A stretch of DNA of 64,000 nt from Bacteroidia bacterium (GCA_030431055.1 JAUIJA010000001.1:434001-498000), one strand, 5' to 3'; shown: positions 52,063-60,964, counted from the stretch's first letter. A program made the numbers and translations. The notes: a model not told the origin generated them from the letters alone.

Positions 52063-52814
52063 TGAACGGCTTAGTTTCGATCATAACACCCACTTATAAT
52101 TCTGCGAAATATATTGCCGAAACCTATGAATCTGTTCGAGAACAAACCCACGAAAATTGGGAATGGATAATTATTGATGATGGTTCCACGGATGAAACTG
52201 AAACAATCGTAAGTACTTTTATTGAAAAGGATAAACGCATACAGTTTTATAAGTTAGCACAAAATTCTGGACCAGCAATAGCGCGTAATACAGGAATTGA
52301 AAAAGCTAAAGGAAGTTTTATGACATTTCTTGATGCCGATGATATTTGGTTCCCAACATTTATCGAAAACAGTATAGCTACAATTAAAGAAACAGCAATT
52401 CCATTTGTTTTTTCTTCATATAAAAGGAGTAATGAAAACCTTGAATTTGTGTATTCCGACTTCATTGTTCCTCAAAAAGTTTCGTATACCGATATTTTAA
52501 AATCAAATTCTATTAGCTGTCTTACTGCTTTTTTAGATATTAAAACTTTAGGGAAAAAGTTTATGCCAATTATTAGAAAAAGGCAAGATATGGGACTTTG
52601 GTTACAATATTTAAAAGAAATTCCTTATGCTTATGGAATTCAAGAACCTCAAGCTATTTATAGAATAAGAGAAAATTCGCTTTCGCGTAAAAAATCAGAT
52701 TTAATTAAATACCAATGGCAATTTTATAGAGAAGTTGAAAAATTAAATATTTTTCAATCAATTTATTATATGTTGCACTGGATGTATCGCGGATTTATGA
52801 AATATAGAAATTAA
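52062..52814 (+). CDS. Family 2 glycosyltransferase
   Basis: 250 residues, GT-A fold. N-terminal SIITPTYNSAKYIAETYESVREQTHENWEWIIIDDGSTDETE (nucleotide-sugar site), GPAIARNTGIEKAKGSFMTFLDADDIW (DxD metal site). The C-terminal half has a variable acceptor region. It acts on the inner face of the membrane. It is the last plus-strand gene of the polysaccharide cluster; a REP-like hairpin at 52817-52843 separates it from the convergent ligase gene. Confidence 0.92.
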   Translation: MNGLVSIITPTYNSAKYIAETYESVREQTHENWEWIIIDDGSTDETETIVSTFIEKDKRIQFYKLAQNSGPAIARNTGIEKAKGSFMTFLDADDIWFPTFIENSIATIKETAIPFVFSSYKRSNENLEFVYSDFIVPQKVSYTDILKSNSISCLTAFLDIKTLGKKFMPIIRKRQDMGLWLQYLKEIPYAYGIQEPQAIYRIRENSLSRKKSDLIKYQWQFYREVEKLNIFQSIYYMLHWMYRGFMKYRN

Positions 52815-52816
52815 CC

Positions 52817-52843
52817 TTTGTCACTTCGAGCGGAGTCGAAAAG
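52817..52843 (-). repeat. REP-like hairpin at the end of the polysaccharide cluster
   Basis: Contains TGTC, then CTTCGA/TCGAA arms around GCGGAG; one arm base is mismatched. It lies in the convergent gap. Confidence 0.65.
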
Positions 52844-52851
52844 CAAATTAA

Positions 52852-54162
52852 TTACAAATCTGATTGAAACTGCTTTAATTTTCCTCGTGCTGTTCTTTTT
52901 AAAACGTCTTTTCTGTTGTAGGTAAAATGCAATCCGGATTCCAAGTATTTGGCAATGGCTTTTTCAATTTCTGCAATTTGTTCCAATGTTAATTCGCTTT
53001 CGCTTACATAGTCAATTTCAAATGAATCCAATGTTTTCTGACGCACAATAAATTCTTTCACATTTCCATCATCTTCAATAATACTTTTAGTTACATAGTA
53101 GAACGTTAAACCAGGAGATTTTTTTCCACTGGGTAAAATAGCAACGTCGCTTGTTCTTCCCACCAACTTCTTGAGAATTGGTTTTTTCCAAGTACTTTTT
53201 TCATCTAAAATTCCCACATCACCTATTTCATATCGAATAAATGGATGAGCTTTATTATAAAGCGAAGTAATTACAACCTTTCCTTCTTTTCCATTTTCAA
53301 CGGGCTGATTGTTTTCGTCTAAGATTTCAACAAATAAAGTCTCTGCATTTACTTGCCATTCATCATTTATATTCTGAAAAGCTATTAAATCTAATTCCGA
53401 TGCGCCGTATTCATTCACAACAGGAACTCCCAAATGTTTTTCTAATAAAACTTTATCTTCTTCAAACAACATTTCAGAAGTAACCATGCAAACTTTTAAA
53501 GTCGGACAAACATCTGTTAAAACAATGTTTCTAGCTTGAAGATATTTTCCAAAGAGTACAATTGAACTTGTATATCCATTGATGTAATCAAACTTTTTAG
53601 TTTTAAAATGCTCTAAAACACCATCTAAAACTGTATCGGATAAATCAAAAATAGGAAAGCGATATCTGCGACTTAAAAAATCTTTAAAGCGTTCTTTGTA
53701 ATAGCCAATTTTATCTAGCGGAATTCCGTAAAAACGAGCTTGATACGATGAATTAAAATCAATTCCATACCAACCAAATCGATAAATAATAGAAGCCCAA
53801 GTTACCGCATGAGCATATTTGTCTTTTGCAAACACAAACGGATCACCACTAGAACCCGATGTTTTGTTTACAAAAACTGTTTTTTCTGTATAACCTTTTG
53901 AAAGTCGTTCTTTAAGTGGTTTTTGAAGATTTTTTTTGGTTAAAACAGGTAAATCTTCCCACTTTTCAAATGTTTTTGAACCAACTAAATCACGATAAAA
54001 AGTATTGTTTTCTAAATGATACTGTACAATTTCAGTTCTTTTTTTTAAAATATAATCTTTATAGTCTTCTTTAGAAACCTTTAAAATTTGCTCAAATTCA
54101 GTTTTAGCTTTGTTAATATCAAAACCATTGATTTTTAAACTTAAATTGAAAAGCTTGAGCAT
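52852..54162 (-). CDS. CapK/PaaK-like adenylate-forming ligase
   Basis: 436 residues. Motifs: VNKTSGSSGDPFVFAKD (adenylate P-loop), VCPTLKVCMVTSEMLFEED, VVNEYGASELDLIAFQN, HPFIRYEIGDVGIL and KLVGRTSDVAILPSGKKSPG (A8-like hinge). These are features of the phenylacetate-CoA ligase family; the CapK subgroup is common near capsule genes in Bacteroidota, but the substrate is not known. It is encoded opposite to the cluster and ends in a REP-like hairpin gap. Confidence 0.82.
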   Translation of the reverse strand: MLKLFNLSLKINGFDINKAKTEFEQILKVSKEDYKDYILKKRTEIVQYHLENNTFYRDLVGSKTFEKWEDLPVLTKKNLQKPLKERLSKGYTEKTVFVNKTSGSSGDPFVFAKDKYAHAVTWASIIYRFGWYGIDFNSSYQARFYGIPLDKIGYYKERFKDFLSRRYRFPIFDLSDTVLDGVLEHFKTKKFDYINGYTSSIVLFGKYLQARNIVLTDVCPTLKVCMVTSEMLFEEDKVLLEKHLGVPVVNEYGASELDLIAFQNINDEWQVNAETLFVEILDENNQPVENGKEGKVVITSLYNKAHPFIRYEIGDVGILDEKSTWKKPILKKLVGRTSDVAILPSGKKSPGLTFYYVTKSIIEDDGNVKEFIVRQKTLDSFEIDYVSESELTLEQIAEIEKAIAKYLESGLHFTYNRKDVLKRTARGKLKQFQSDL

Positions 54163-54249
54163 TTTTATTCTTTTGATTCAAAAATATAAAAACTAAGACA
54201 ATCAAACTTCTTTTTTCTTTCGTCTTTTCTCATTCTTGATTAGAAAATG

Positions 54250-54257
54250 TATTTTTG
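54250..54257 (+). promoter_or_regulatory. Putative -7 promoter of purD
   Basis: TATTTTTG matches TAnnTTTG, 23 bases upstream of the ATG. The nearest TTG is only 11 bases upstream of it. Confidence 0.45.
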
Positions 54258-54280
54258 CACCGAAATAACAACACAACAAC

Positions 54281-55552
54281 ATGAATATACTACTTTTAGG
54301 TTCAGGCGGACGTGAACATGCGTTGGCTTGGAAAATGTTACAAAGCGATAAATGTAGCCAACTTTTTGTTGCTCCGGGTAATGCAGGCACAGCTCAAATT
54401 GCTAAAAATGTTGCGCTTAATCCAAACGATTTTGAAGCGGTAAAAACACTTGTTTTAGCAGAAAAAATTAATATGGTAGTAGTTGGTCCAGAAGATCCAT
54501 TAGTAAACGGAGTTTATGATTTTTTCAAAAATGATGTCGAATTAGCTTCCATTCCTGTTATTGGACCTTCAAAATATGGGGCGCAATTAGAAGGAAGTAA
54601 GGAGTTTGCAAAAGAATTTTTAGTAAAGCATAATATTCCAACGGCTCGTTACGAAAGTTTTACTGCAGAAACTGTTGAAAAAGGTTATGCTTTTCTAGAA
54701 ACTTTAAACGCACCATATGTTTTAAAAGCCGATGGTTTAGCAGCTGGAAAAGGAGTTTTAATTTTAAATGATTTAGCAGAAGCAAAAGACGAATTAAAAA
54801 ATATGTTGGTCGATGCTAAATTTGGTTCGGCTAGTGCTAAAGTGGTTATTGAAGAATTTTTAGACGGAATCGAATTAAGTTGTTTCGTGTTAACAGACGG
54901 TAAATCGTATAAAATTTTGCCAACAGCTAAAGATTACAAGAGAATTGGCGAAGGCGATACAGGTTTAAACACCGGTGGAATGGGAGCAGTTTCTCCAGTT
55001 CCGTTTGCAACACCTGAATTTTTAGCTAAAATTGAAGAGCGAATTGTGAAACCAACAATTAGTGGTTTTCAAAAAGATAATATTGATTACAAAGGGTTTG
55101 TATTTATTGGGTTAATTAAAGTTGGTGATGATCCTTTTGTAATTGAGTACAATGTTCGTATGGGCGATCCAGAAACAGAAGTGGTTATGCCGCGTTTAAA
55201 AAGTGATTTAGTTGAAATTTTTGAAGCAATGGCTAAACAAGAATTAGATAAAATTTCAATTAAAATTGATGAAAGAGCTGCTACAACAATTATGATGGTT
55301 TCAGGTGGTTATCCTGAAGATTATGAAAAAGGAAAAGTAATTACTGGAATTGAAAATGTAACGGATTCAATTGTATTTCATGCAGGAACAAAACTTGAAA
55401 ATGATAAAGTTCTTACAAACGGCGGACGAGTTTTGGCGATTTCTTCTTATGGGAAAGATTATAAAAAAGCAATTCAGCAATCATATGAAAGTATTTCAAA
55501 AATAGATTTTGAAAAAATGAATTACAGAAAAGATATTGGGTTTGATTTATAA
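54281..55552 (+). CDS. purD: Phosphoribosylamine-glycine ligase
   Basis: 423 residues, a complete ATP-grasp GARS that makes glycinamide ribonucleotide in purine synthesis. Visible: LLLGSGGREHALAWKML, VVVGPEDPLVNGVYDFF, GSKEFAKEFLVKHNIPTA, LKADGLAAGKGVLILN, EFLDGIELSCFVLTDG, RIGEGDTGLNTGGMGAVSPVPF (ATP/metal site), YNVRMGDPETEVVMPRL, and ISGGYPEDYEKGK at the C-terminus. It is monocistronic and ends with a terminator. Confidence 0.96.
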   Translation: MNILLLGSGGREHALAWKMLQSDKCSQLFVAPGNAGTAQIAKNVALNPNDFEAVKTLVLAEKINMVVVGPEDPLVNGVYDFFKNDVELASIPVIGPSKYGAQLEGSKEFAKEFLVKHNIPTARYESFTAETVEKGYAFLETLNAPYVLKADGLAAGKGVLILNDLAEAKDELKNMLVDAKFGSASAKVVIEEFLDGIELSCFVLTDGKSYKILPTAKDYKRIGEGDTGLNTGGMGAVSPVPFATPEFLAKIEERIVKPTISGFQKDNIDYKGFVFIGLIKVGDDPFVIEYNVRMGDPETEVVMPRLKSDLVEIFEAMAKQELDKISIKIDERAATTIMMVSGGYPEDYEKGKVITGIENVTDSIVFHAGTKLENDKVLTNGGRVLAISSYGKDYKKAIQQSYESISKIDFEKMNYRKDIGFDL

Positions 55553-55557
55553 AAAAG

Positions 55558-55585
55558 AAAAGCCTCTCAACAGAGAGGCTTTTTT
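55558..55585 (+). terminator. Intrinsic terminator of purD
   Basis: Stem AAAAGCCTCTC/GAGAGGCTTTT, loop AACA, T run. Confidence 0.9.
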
Positions 55586-55586
55586 A

Positions 55587-55817
55587 TTATCCTAAAAATG
55601 AATGTGCGGTTGTACCGTCTTCATCTTCATTATTCTTTTTAAATACGTTTAACTGTTTTAACCAGTATAACATAGCAACACAACAAACAACTATTAAAAT
55701 CCAATTAATAAAGTTTGCAGTCCACCAATCTGTTAATTCTAACTCTCTAAGAACATCATATGGCCAAAAAAGAAAATCAACAAATAAAGATTGTATAGCT
55801 TCAAAAAATGCTTTCAT
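55587..55817 (-). CDS. DUF6341 small membrane protein
   Basis: 76 residues. AFFEAIQSLFVDFLFWPYDVLRELELTDWWTANFINW, then a membrane helix (ILIVVCCVAMLYWLKQL) and an acidic/His tail ending TTAHSFLG. I recognise this as the DUF6341 family, which sits beside DUF6427 and upp in Flavobacteriaceae, as here. One clear transmembrane helix and an amphipathic N-terminus are expected. The function is unknown. Confidence 0.75.
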   Translation of the reverse strand: MKAFFEAIQSLFVDFLFWPYDVLRELELTDWWTANFINWILIVVCCVAMLYWLKQLNVFKKNNEDEDGTTAHSFLG

Positions 55818-55865
55818 CTTGATAAAGTATTATATTTACACCACAAAAATATAAAAATATCCTAA

Positions 55866-56795
55866 ATGATAACGAATATTTTTGAGAAAACAAGACCTTT
55901 AAATTATTTACTGCTAACAATTGTGTTAACAGTAAGCTTTTGTTTGTATTTCTTTTTTAATGGATTATTAGAAAATGGATGGACTTCTATCGGTTTCGGC
56001 TTGCTATATTTTTTTATGGCGATTAGTTCTTTATTTTTGGTTAATTTTATCACGTTAAAAAACACACTTACTAAAAACAATAACTTTTCAGTTTTACTGT
56101 TTCTTGTTTTTCTACTATTTTTTCCAAAAAGCTTTCAAAATGGAGAGGTTCTTATTTCAAATTTTTTCCTGCTTTTAGCTTTACGAAGATTAATTTCATT
56201 AAAGTCTCTAAAAGAACCTAAAGAAAAATTGTTCGATGCTTCCTTTTGGATTTTTGTTGCGGCATTATTTCATTTTTGGAGTATAATATATATTCTGTTA
56301 GTTTTCATATCAATAATTTTACACGTTTCGAGAGATTATAAAAACTGGGTTATTCCTTTTATTGCTTTGTTTTCAGTAAGTGTATTGTTTTTTGCATTGA
56401 ACTTAATGCTAGGTTTTAGTTTGAGTAATCACTTGTTAGAACAATCATATTTAAGTTTAGACTTCACGTATTTTGAAAACACGTATCAAAATTTGGCAAT
56501 GGCTTTGTTTGCTTCAATTGCTTTATTGTTTTTTGTGAATATGATTTTAACAATATCTTCAAAAGCTTTAAACTTACAATCTTCGTATAAAAAAGTATTG
56601 TTTTCTTTTATTTTAGGTGTGGCAATCTATGTTTTATCTGCTGATAAAGATAATAGTTGCTTAATTTTTAGTTTCGCTCCATTAGCTATAATGGGAGGAA
56701 ATTTTATAGAAGGTTTGCAAAATAAAGTGGTAAAAGAAGTAATTTTAGACTTAATAATTGTTTTAGGAGTGTTCTTCTTCGCTATGTCATTATAA
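55866..56795 (+). CDS. DUF6427 membrane protein
   Basis: 309 residues with about eight hydrophobic helices distributed along the whole length and very few charged segments. MITNIFEKTRPLNYLLLTIVLTVSF is the N-terminus that I recall for DUF6427. It lies in the conserved DUF6341/DUF6427/upp neighbourhood. It is divergent from the DUF6341 gene and converges on upp with a six-base overlap. Function is unknown. Confidence 0.75.
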   Translation: MITNIFEKTRPLNYLLLTIVLTVSFCLYFFFNGLLENGWTSIGFGLLYFFMAISSLFLVNFITLKNTLTKNNNFSVLLFLVFLLFFPKSFQNGEVLISNFFLLLALRRLISLKSLKEPKEKLFDASFWIFVAALFHFWSIIYILLVFISIILHVSRDYKNWVIPFIALFSVSVLFFALNLMLGFSLSNHLLEQSYLSLDFTYFENTYQNLAMALFASIALLFFVNMILTISSKALNLQSSYKKVLFSFILGVAIYVLSADKDNSCLIFSFAPLAIMGGNFIEGLQNKVVKEVILDLIIVLGVFFFAMSL

Positions 56796-57443
56796 TTTAC
56801 TTCCGTAAGCTAAATCTCCAGCATCACCTAAACCAGGAACAATATATTTTTTATCATCTAACTTATCATCTAAAGCAGCAACCCAAAGGTGACAGTTTTT
56901 AGGTAAGTTTTCTTCTAGAAACGCAATTCCTTCTGGAGCTGCAATAACTACCGCAATGTGAATTTCTTTTGGTTTTTGTTCCAAATGTAATTGGTTTAAA
57001 ACTGCAACAAGTGATTGACCTGTTGCCAACATAGGATCAATTAAAATTAGGTTTTTATCTTCAAAAGATGGAGCTGCTTGATATTCAACTAAGATTTCAA
57101 ATTTATCATCATTATCGTAATGATGGCGATAAGCTGAAACAAATCCGTTTTCTGCATCGTCAAAAAAATTCATAAAACCTTGATGAAGTGCTAAACCAGC
57201 TCTTAAAATCGAACACAAAACTACAGGTTCAGCAATTGTAGTGGTTTTTTTTATTCCCATTGGAGTTTGAACATCAATGTTTTTATAATCCAATGTTTTA
57301 CTAAGTTCGTAAGCCATAATTTCGCCTATACGTTCAATGTTTTTACGAAAACGCATACTATCTTTTTGAATGTTTACATCTCGCAATTGCGTAAGAAAAT
57401 GATTTAAAATACTGTTTTCTTCAGAAATATAATGAATGTGCAT
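56790..57443 (-). CDS. upp: Uracil phosphoribosyltransferase
   Basis: 217 residues from the ATG at 57443; the ten-codon extension (start 57470) would include a TACCTTTA promoter-like element and is not conserved. The enzyme makes UMP from uracil and PRPP. Visible: YISEENSILNHFLTQLRD, SILRAGLALHQGFMNFF (uracil/PRPP region), LILIDPMLATGQSLVAVLNQL (PRPP loop) and YIVPGLGDAGDLAYGSKL at the C-terminus. It converges on the DUF6427 gene. Confidence 0.95.
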   Translation of the reverse strand: MHIHYISEENSILNHFLTQLRDVNIQKDSMRFRKNIERIGEIMAYELSKTLDYKNIDVQTPMGIKKTTTIAEPVVLCSILRAGLALHQGFMNFFDDAENGFVSAYRHHYDNDDKFEILVEYQAAPSFEDKNLILIDPMLATGQSLVAVLNQLHLEQKPKEIHIAVVIAAPEGIAFLEENLPKNCHLWVAALDDKLDDKKYIVPGLGDAGDLAYGSKL

Positions 57444-57456
57444 AGTGCTAAAATTA

Positions 57457-57471
57457 CGTGAAAGTTTCACG
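57457..57471. promoter_or_regulatory. Inverted repeat in the upp-DUF4254 divergent gap
   Basis: CGTGAAA and TTTCACG flank a single G: a perfect 7-1-7 repeat. It could be an operator for the divergent genes; it uses the same half-sites as parS but in the opposite order. Confidence 0.4.
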
Positions 57472-57488
57472 GATAAAGGTATAAAAAC

Positions 57489-57496
57489 TATATTTG
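57489..57496 (+). promoter_or_regulatory. Putative -7 promoter of the DUF4254 gene
   Basis: TATATTTG matches TAnnTTTG 18 bases upstream of the start at 57515. Confidence 0.45.
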
Positions 57497-57514
57497 TAAA
57501 TAAAATTAAAAATT

Positions 57515-58120
57515 ATGTTTGCTGAATTCGCTTTTCCCATTTTTGAACAGAGTATAAAAGACTATCACATTATTGATGATGTGTACCAAGAAGTTAAAAA
57601 TCCTTACGAAAAAGGAACAATAGAATATTTGTTATATGCAAAAAACTGGGTAGATACGGTTCAATGGCATTATGAAGATATTATTCGCGATCCACAAATC
57701 GATCCTGTTTCAGCATTAGATTTAAAGCGCAAAATAGACGCTTCTAATCAAGTTCGTACTGATATGGTTGAGTATATCGATAGTTATTTTCTTCAAAAAT
57801 ATGCAGCTGTTCAGGTAAAACCAGATGCTAAGATTAATACCGAAAGCCCTGCTTGGGCAATTGATCGTTTATCAATTTTAGCATTGAAAATTTACCACAT
57901 GAACGAAGAAGCTACTCGTGCTGAAGCTTCAGCTGAACACAGAGCAAAATGCCAGGAAAAATTAAATGTATTATTAGAACAAAAACAAGATATGTTTACC
58001 TCAATCTCTCAATTAATCGAAGATATTGAAGCTGGAGATAAATATATGAAAGTATATAAACAAATGAAAATGTACAACGATGAGGAGTTAAATCCTGTGT
58101 TGTATCAAAATAAAAAATAG
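57515..58120 (+). CDS. DUF4254 domain protein
   Basis: 201 residues, all-helical, soluble, no signal peptide. Motifs such as LYAKNWVDTVQWHYEDIIRDPQIDPVSALDLKRKIDASNQVRTDMVEYID and ESPAWAIDRLSILALKIYHM match DUF4254, which often neighbours glycosyltransferase family 9 genes in Bacteroidota. The GT9 gene follows by 11 bases. No enzymatic activity is known. Confidence 0.85.
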   Translation: MFAEFAFPIFEQSIKDYHIIDDVYQEVKNPYEKGTIEYLLYAKNWVDTVQWHYEDIIRDPQIDPVSALDLKRKIDASNQVRTDMVEYIDSYFLQKYAAVQVKPDAKINTESPAWAIDRLSILALKIYHMNEEATRAEASAEHRAKCQEKLNVLLEQKQDMFTSISQLIEDIEAGDKYMKVYKQMKMYNDEELNPVLYQNKK

Positions 58121-58131
58121 TCATCAATTAG

Positions 58132-59166
58132 ATGTCTAAACCAAAACATATTTTAGTTATCAGGCTCTCAGCTATGGGCGATGTCGCAATGACTGTTCCC
58201 GTTTTGAGGGCTTTTTCTTTACAATATCCTGAAGTCAAAATAACTGTGGTTTCCCGACCGTTTTTTGAACCTTTTTTTAACGAAATTCCAAATGTTACTT
58301 TTTTTGGAGTTGATTTAAAAGAACGCCATAAAGGATTCTTAGGGTTGTTGCGATTGTTTTCCGATTTGAGAAAATTAAAAATTGATGCAGTTGCCGATTT
58401 GCATAATGTTTTACGTTCAAAAGTCGTACGTACATTATTCGCTTTGAGTGGAAAAAAAGTGGCTGCGACCAATAAAGGAAGAGCCGACAAAAAAGCTTTA
58501 ACACGTTTAACTAATAAAGTTTTTGCTCCTGTAAAATCAATGTTTGAAAGACATATTGATACATTAAAGCAACTAGGATTTTCAATCGATTTATCTCATC
58601 CACAATTTCCAGAAAAAGCAATTTTATCTGAAGAAATATTATCCATTACAGGAAATAAAAATCAAAAATGGATTGGAATTGCTCCTTTTGCACAATACGA
58701 AAGTAAAGTGTATCCTTTCGATTTAATGCAACAAGTAATAGATGGTTTAGCTGAAAATAAAAGCAATAAAATCTTCTTATTTGGAGGTGGCGAAGCCGAA
58801 ATTCAAAAACTAAATCAATTACAAAATCAACATAAAAATGTAGTTATAATTGCTGGAAAATTGAAATTTCAACAAGAATTAGATTTAATTTCAAATTTAG
58901 ATGTAATGCTTTCTATGGATAGTGGTAATGCACATATTGCCGCTATGCTTGGCCTTAAAGTAATCACACTTTGGGGCGCAACACATCCTTATACAGGTTT
59001 TAAACCTTTTCATCAACCTGATGATTTTTGTTTAACTTCAGATAGAGAGAAATTCCCATTATTACCCACATCAATCTATGGAAACAAAAACGTGGAAGGC
59101 TACGAAGACGTGATGAGAACGATTATGCCAAAGACCGTTATAAAAAAAATAAGTGCTGTAATTTAA
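58132..59166 (+). CDS. Glycosyltransferase family 9 (heptosyltransferase-like)
   Basis: 344 residues. The N-terminus HILVIRLSAMGDVAMTVPVLRAFSLQYPE is the GT9 opening, and the C-terminal acceptor motif is LDVMLSMDSGNAHIAAMLGLKVITLWGATHPYTGFKP. GT9 enzymes transfer heptose or other sugars to LPS core from ADP-sugars. It forms a pair with DUF4254. Its last codons are inside a 28-base palindrome that works as a terminator for the convergent S74 gene. Confidence 0.9.
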   Translation: MSKPKHILVIRLSAMGDVAMTVPVLRAFSLQYPEVKITVVSRPFFEPFFNEIPNVTFFGVDLKERHKGFLGLLRLFSDLRKLKIDAVADLHNVLRSKVVRTLFALSGKKVAATNKGRADKKALTRLTNKVFAPVKSMFERHIDTLKQLGFSIDLSHPQFPEKAILSEEILSITGNKNQKWIGIAPFAQYESKVYPFDLMQQVIDGLAENKSNKIFLFGGGEAEIQKLNQLQNQHKNVVIIAGKLKFQQELDLISNLDVMLSMDSGNAHIAAMLGLKVITLWGATHPYTGFKPFHQPDDFCLTSDREKFPLLPTSIYGNKNVEGYEDVMRTIMPKTVIKKISAVI

Positions 59167-59178
59167 ATTACAGCACTT
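59151..59178 (-). terminator. Terminator of the S74 gene (perfect 28-base palindrome)
   Basis: A palindrome with core ATTTAAAT and outer arms AAGTGCTGTA/TACAGCACTT; on the minus strand it is followed by a T-rich run. It overlaps the last 16 bases of the GT9 coding sequence. Confidence 0.75.
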
Positions 59179-59226
59179 AAGCCCTATATATGCCTAACAT
59201 ATATTAACATAACATAACCTTATTAC

Positions 59227-60933
59227 TTACTCTTTGTCTTTTAATGCTTGGATGGCTTCTTTTAATAGGGCTATTTCGTTTCTAAGTTCATCAATTTGTG
59301 CTTGTTGTTCTTGAATTGCTTTTACAGTAACTGGAATAATATCACTGTAATTAACACCTAAATGTTCGTTTTTAACCTCTTTGTAATCTCCATTTTCGTT
59401 AACAGGAACCCAACTATGAGTTTGTACTACTTCTGGTAAGATTTCCAATAATTGTTGAGCTGAAAATCCAATTTTCTTTTCTTGTTTCTCTAGGGGGATT
59501 GTGGTTTTTCCTAATTTATAGTTTTTCCAATTATATGTTATTGTATTTAATTTTAATAATTCTTTTAAACCGTATGTTAAGGGTTGTACATTTGTTTTCA
59601 AATTCATATCAGAAGTTGTAATAACACCATTTGTTGCATATACTGCACCCCATCTTCTGTTTGTTTTTCCTAATGTGTTTCCAAATGAGCTTGTTTCATC
59701 TGTCATTGGATTAAATCCAGAACCTTCAAAAAATAGTTCATTGGTTCCATCAACAAAATATTCAATAGACCCTATAGCAACTGCAGAACCCCCCGAATTT
59801 GAATTACTAAATCCTGCAACGAAATCTTTTGTAAATGTTGTACTACCTGTATCATTAAATGTAGTTCCATCATCTGAATCTAAAAATGCATCATCTCCAA
59901 AATGAATATAGTTGTCGTCAAATCGAGTATCCATTATTTTTCTATCAGTACCTTGAATAATCATTTCGCCTGGAAATGCTGCCGATGTACTACTACTAAA
60001 AGTTAAATCATTTGTATCTAAATTTAAAGTAGTTCCTTGTGTTAAAGTACCTCCTAATCTTACAGTTGAACTTGTTAATGTTAAACCGTTTGTAAAAGTG
60101 TAACTTCCACCGCCTCCAGATGGTAAGGTAACCGTATTTCCGTTTGAAATTGTTAAATCGTTTCCAACAATACTCAATGTTTGACTATCTGTTCCTCCAG
60201 CAGGAACTTCCCAATATCCATTTCCATTAGCGTCTGAGGTTAAAACTTTTCCAGCAGCTTGTGTCCCATCTTCTAATCTGAAAGAAAATGCACCGCCAGT
60301 TGGTCCAGTAGTTTCTGTAACTAAAATATTATCAACAGAAGCGCCATAGTCAAAATCACCAATGTATTCAAAACGTAATGAATAACTGTTTCCCGCAACT
60401 ACAGTAGCACTTCCAGAATATGATGTGTTAGCATCTGCTGTTAATAGACCTACTAAATTTCCTCCAACTTGACTATTAGTTGTATTGTTGTAAAGGTAAG
60501 CTCTAAACGAATCGCCACTTGCATCGTAATTATTGTATCTGTAATCAAAAGAAATTGCTATTGATGTAGTGGTTGGTGCTGTCGTAAAATCAACTCGTGC
60601 TGTTGCATTTTGTCCACAACCTGATTCATCGGAATATATCCACAACCATCCTCCAGAACAAGATGTACAATTAGCATTTACATTACCAGTTGTTGTTGTT
60701 TCCCAACCATTTGTAGCAGGGCTTGAACAGCCTATCATTCCATTGTTAGCGTGAACTACTGTGTAAGCACCATTGAAATTTTGGTTTAATAAATTTACTG
60801 TTCCACCACCACTAGGTAGTGTAGTGTTACCATATACATGTAAAGTAGCCGTTGGGTTAGTTGTATTAATTCCAACTTGAGAAAAACTTAATATGGTAGT
60901 TAATAAGCAAGTAAATGATAAAATCTTTTTCAT
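59227..60933 (-). CDS. Surface protein with C-terminal S74 autoprocessing domain
   Basis: 568 residues. Signal peptide about 1-19 (ILSFTCLLTTILSFSQ), then VGINTTNPTATLHVYG, a repeat common to Bacteroidota proteins of this group. The middle (about 90-400) is Gly/Ser/Thr/Asn-rich and beta-helical. The C-terminal Peptidase S74 domain begins TTSDMNLKTNVQPLTYGLKELLKL and ends in a coiled coil (IQEQQAQIDELRNEIALLKEAIQALK). S74 domains help trimer assembly and may be cleaved off; the Ser in TSDMN is the expected cleavage residue. It is not in a phage context. Confidence 0.85.
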   Translation of the reverse strand: MKKILSFTCLLTTILSFSQVGINTTNPTATLHVYGNTTLPSGGGTVNLLNQNFNGAYTVVHANNGMIGCSSPATNGWETTTTGNVNANCTSCSGGWLWIYSDESGCGQNATARVDFTTAPTTTSIAISFDYRYNNYDASGDSFRAYLYNNTTNSQVGGNLVGLLTADANTSYSGSATVVAGNSYSLRFEYIGDFDYGASVDNILVTETTGPTGGAFSFRLEDGTQAAGKVLTSDANGNGYWEVPAGGTDSQTLSIVGNDLTISNGNTVTLPSGGGGSYTFTNGLTLTSSTVRLGGTLTQGTTLNLDTNDLTFSSSTSAAFPGEMIIQGTDRKIMDTRFDDNYIHFGDDAFLDSDDGTTFNDTGSTTFTKDFVAGFSNSNSGGSAVAIGSIEYFVDGTNELFFEGSGFNPMTDETSSFGNTLGKTNRRWGAVYATNGVITTSDMNLKTNVQPLTYGLKELLKLNTITYNWKNYKLGKTTIPLEKQEKKIGFSAQQLLEILPEVVQTHSWVPVNENGDYKEVKNEHLGVNYSDIIPVTVKAIQEQQAQIDELRNEIALLKEAIQALKDKE

Positions 60934-60964
60934 AATATTAGATTTAGGTTATCTTAACATGCCG

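Noticed and set aside
57444..57470. Upstream start of upp
   Set aside because: The added residues (KLSRNFST) are outside the conserved domain and overlap a promoter-like element.
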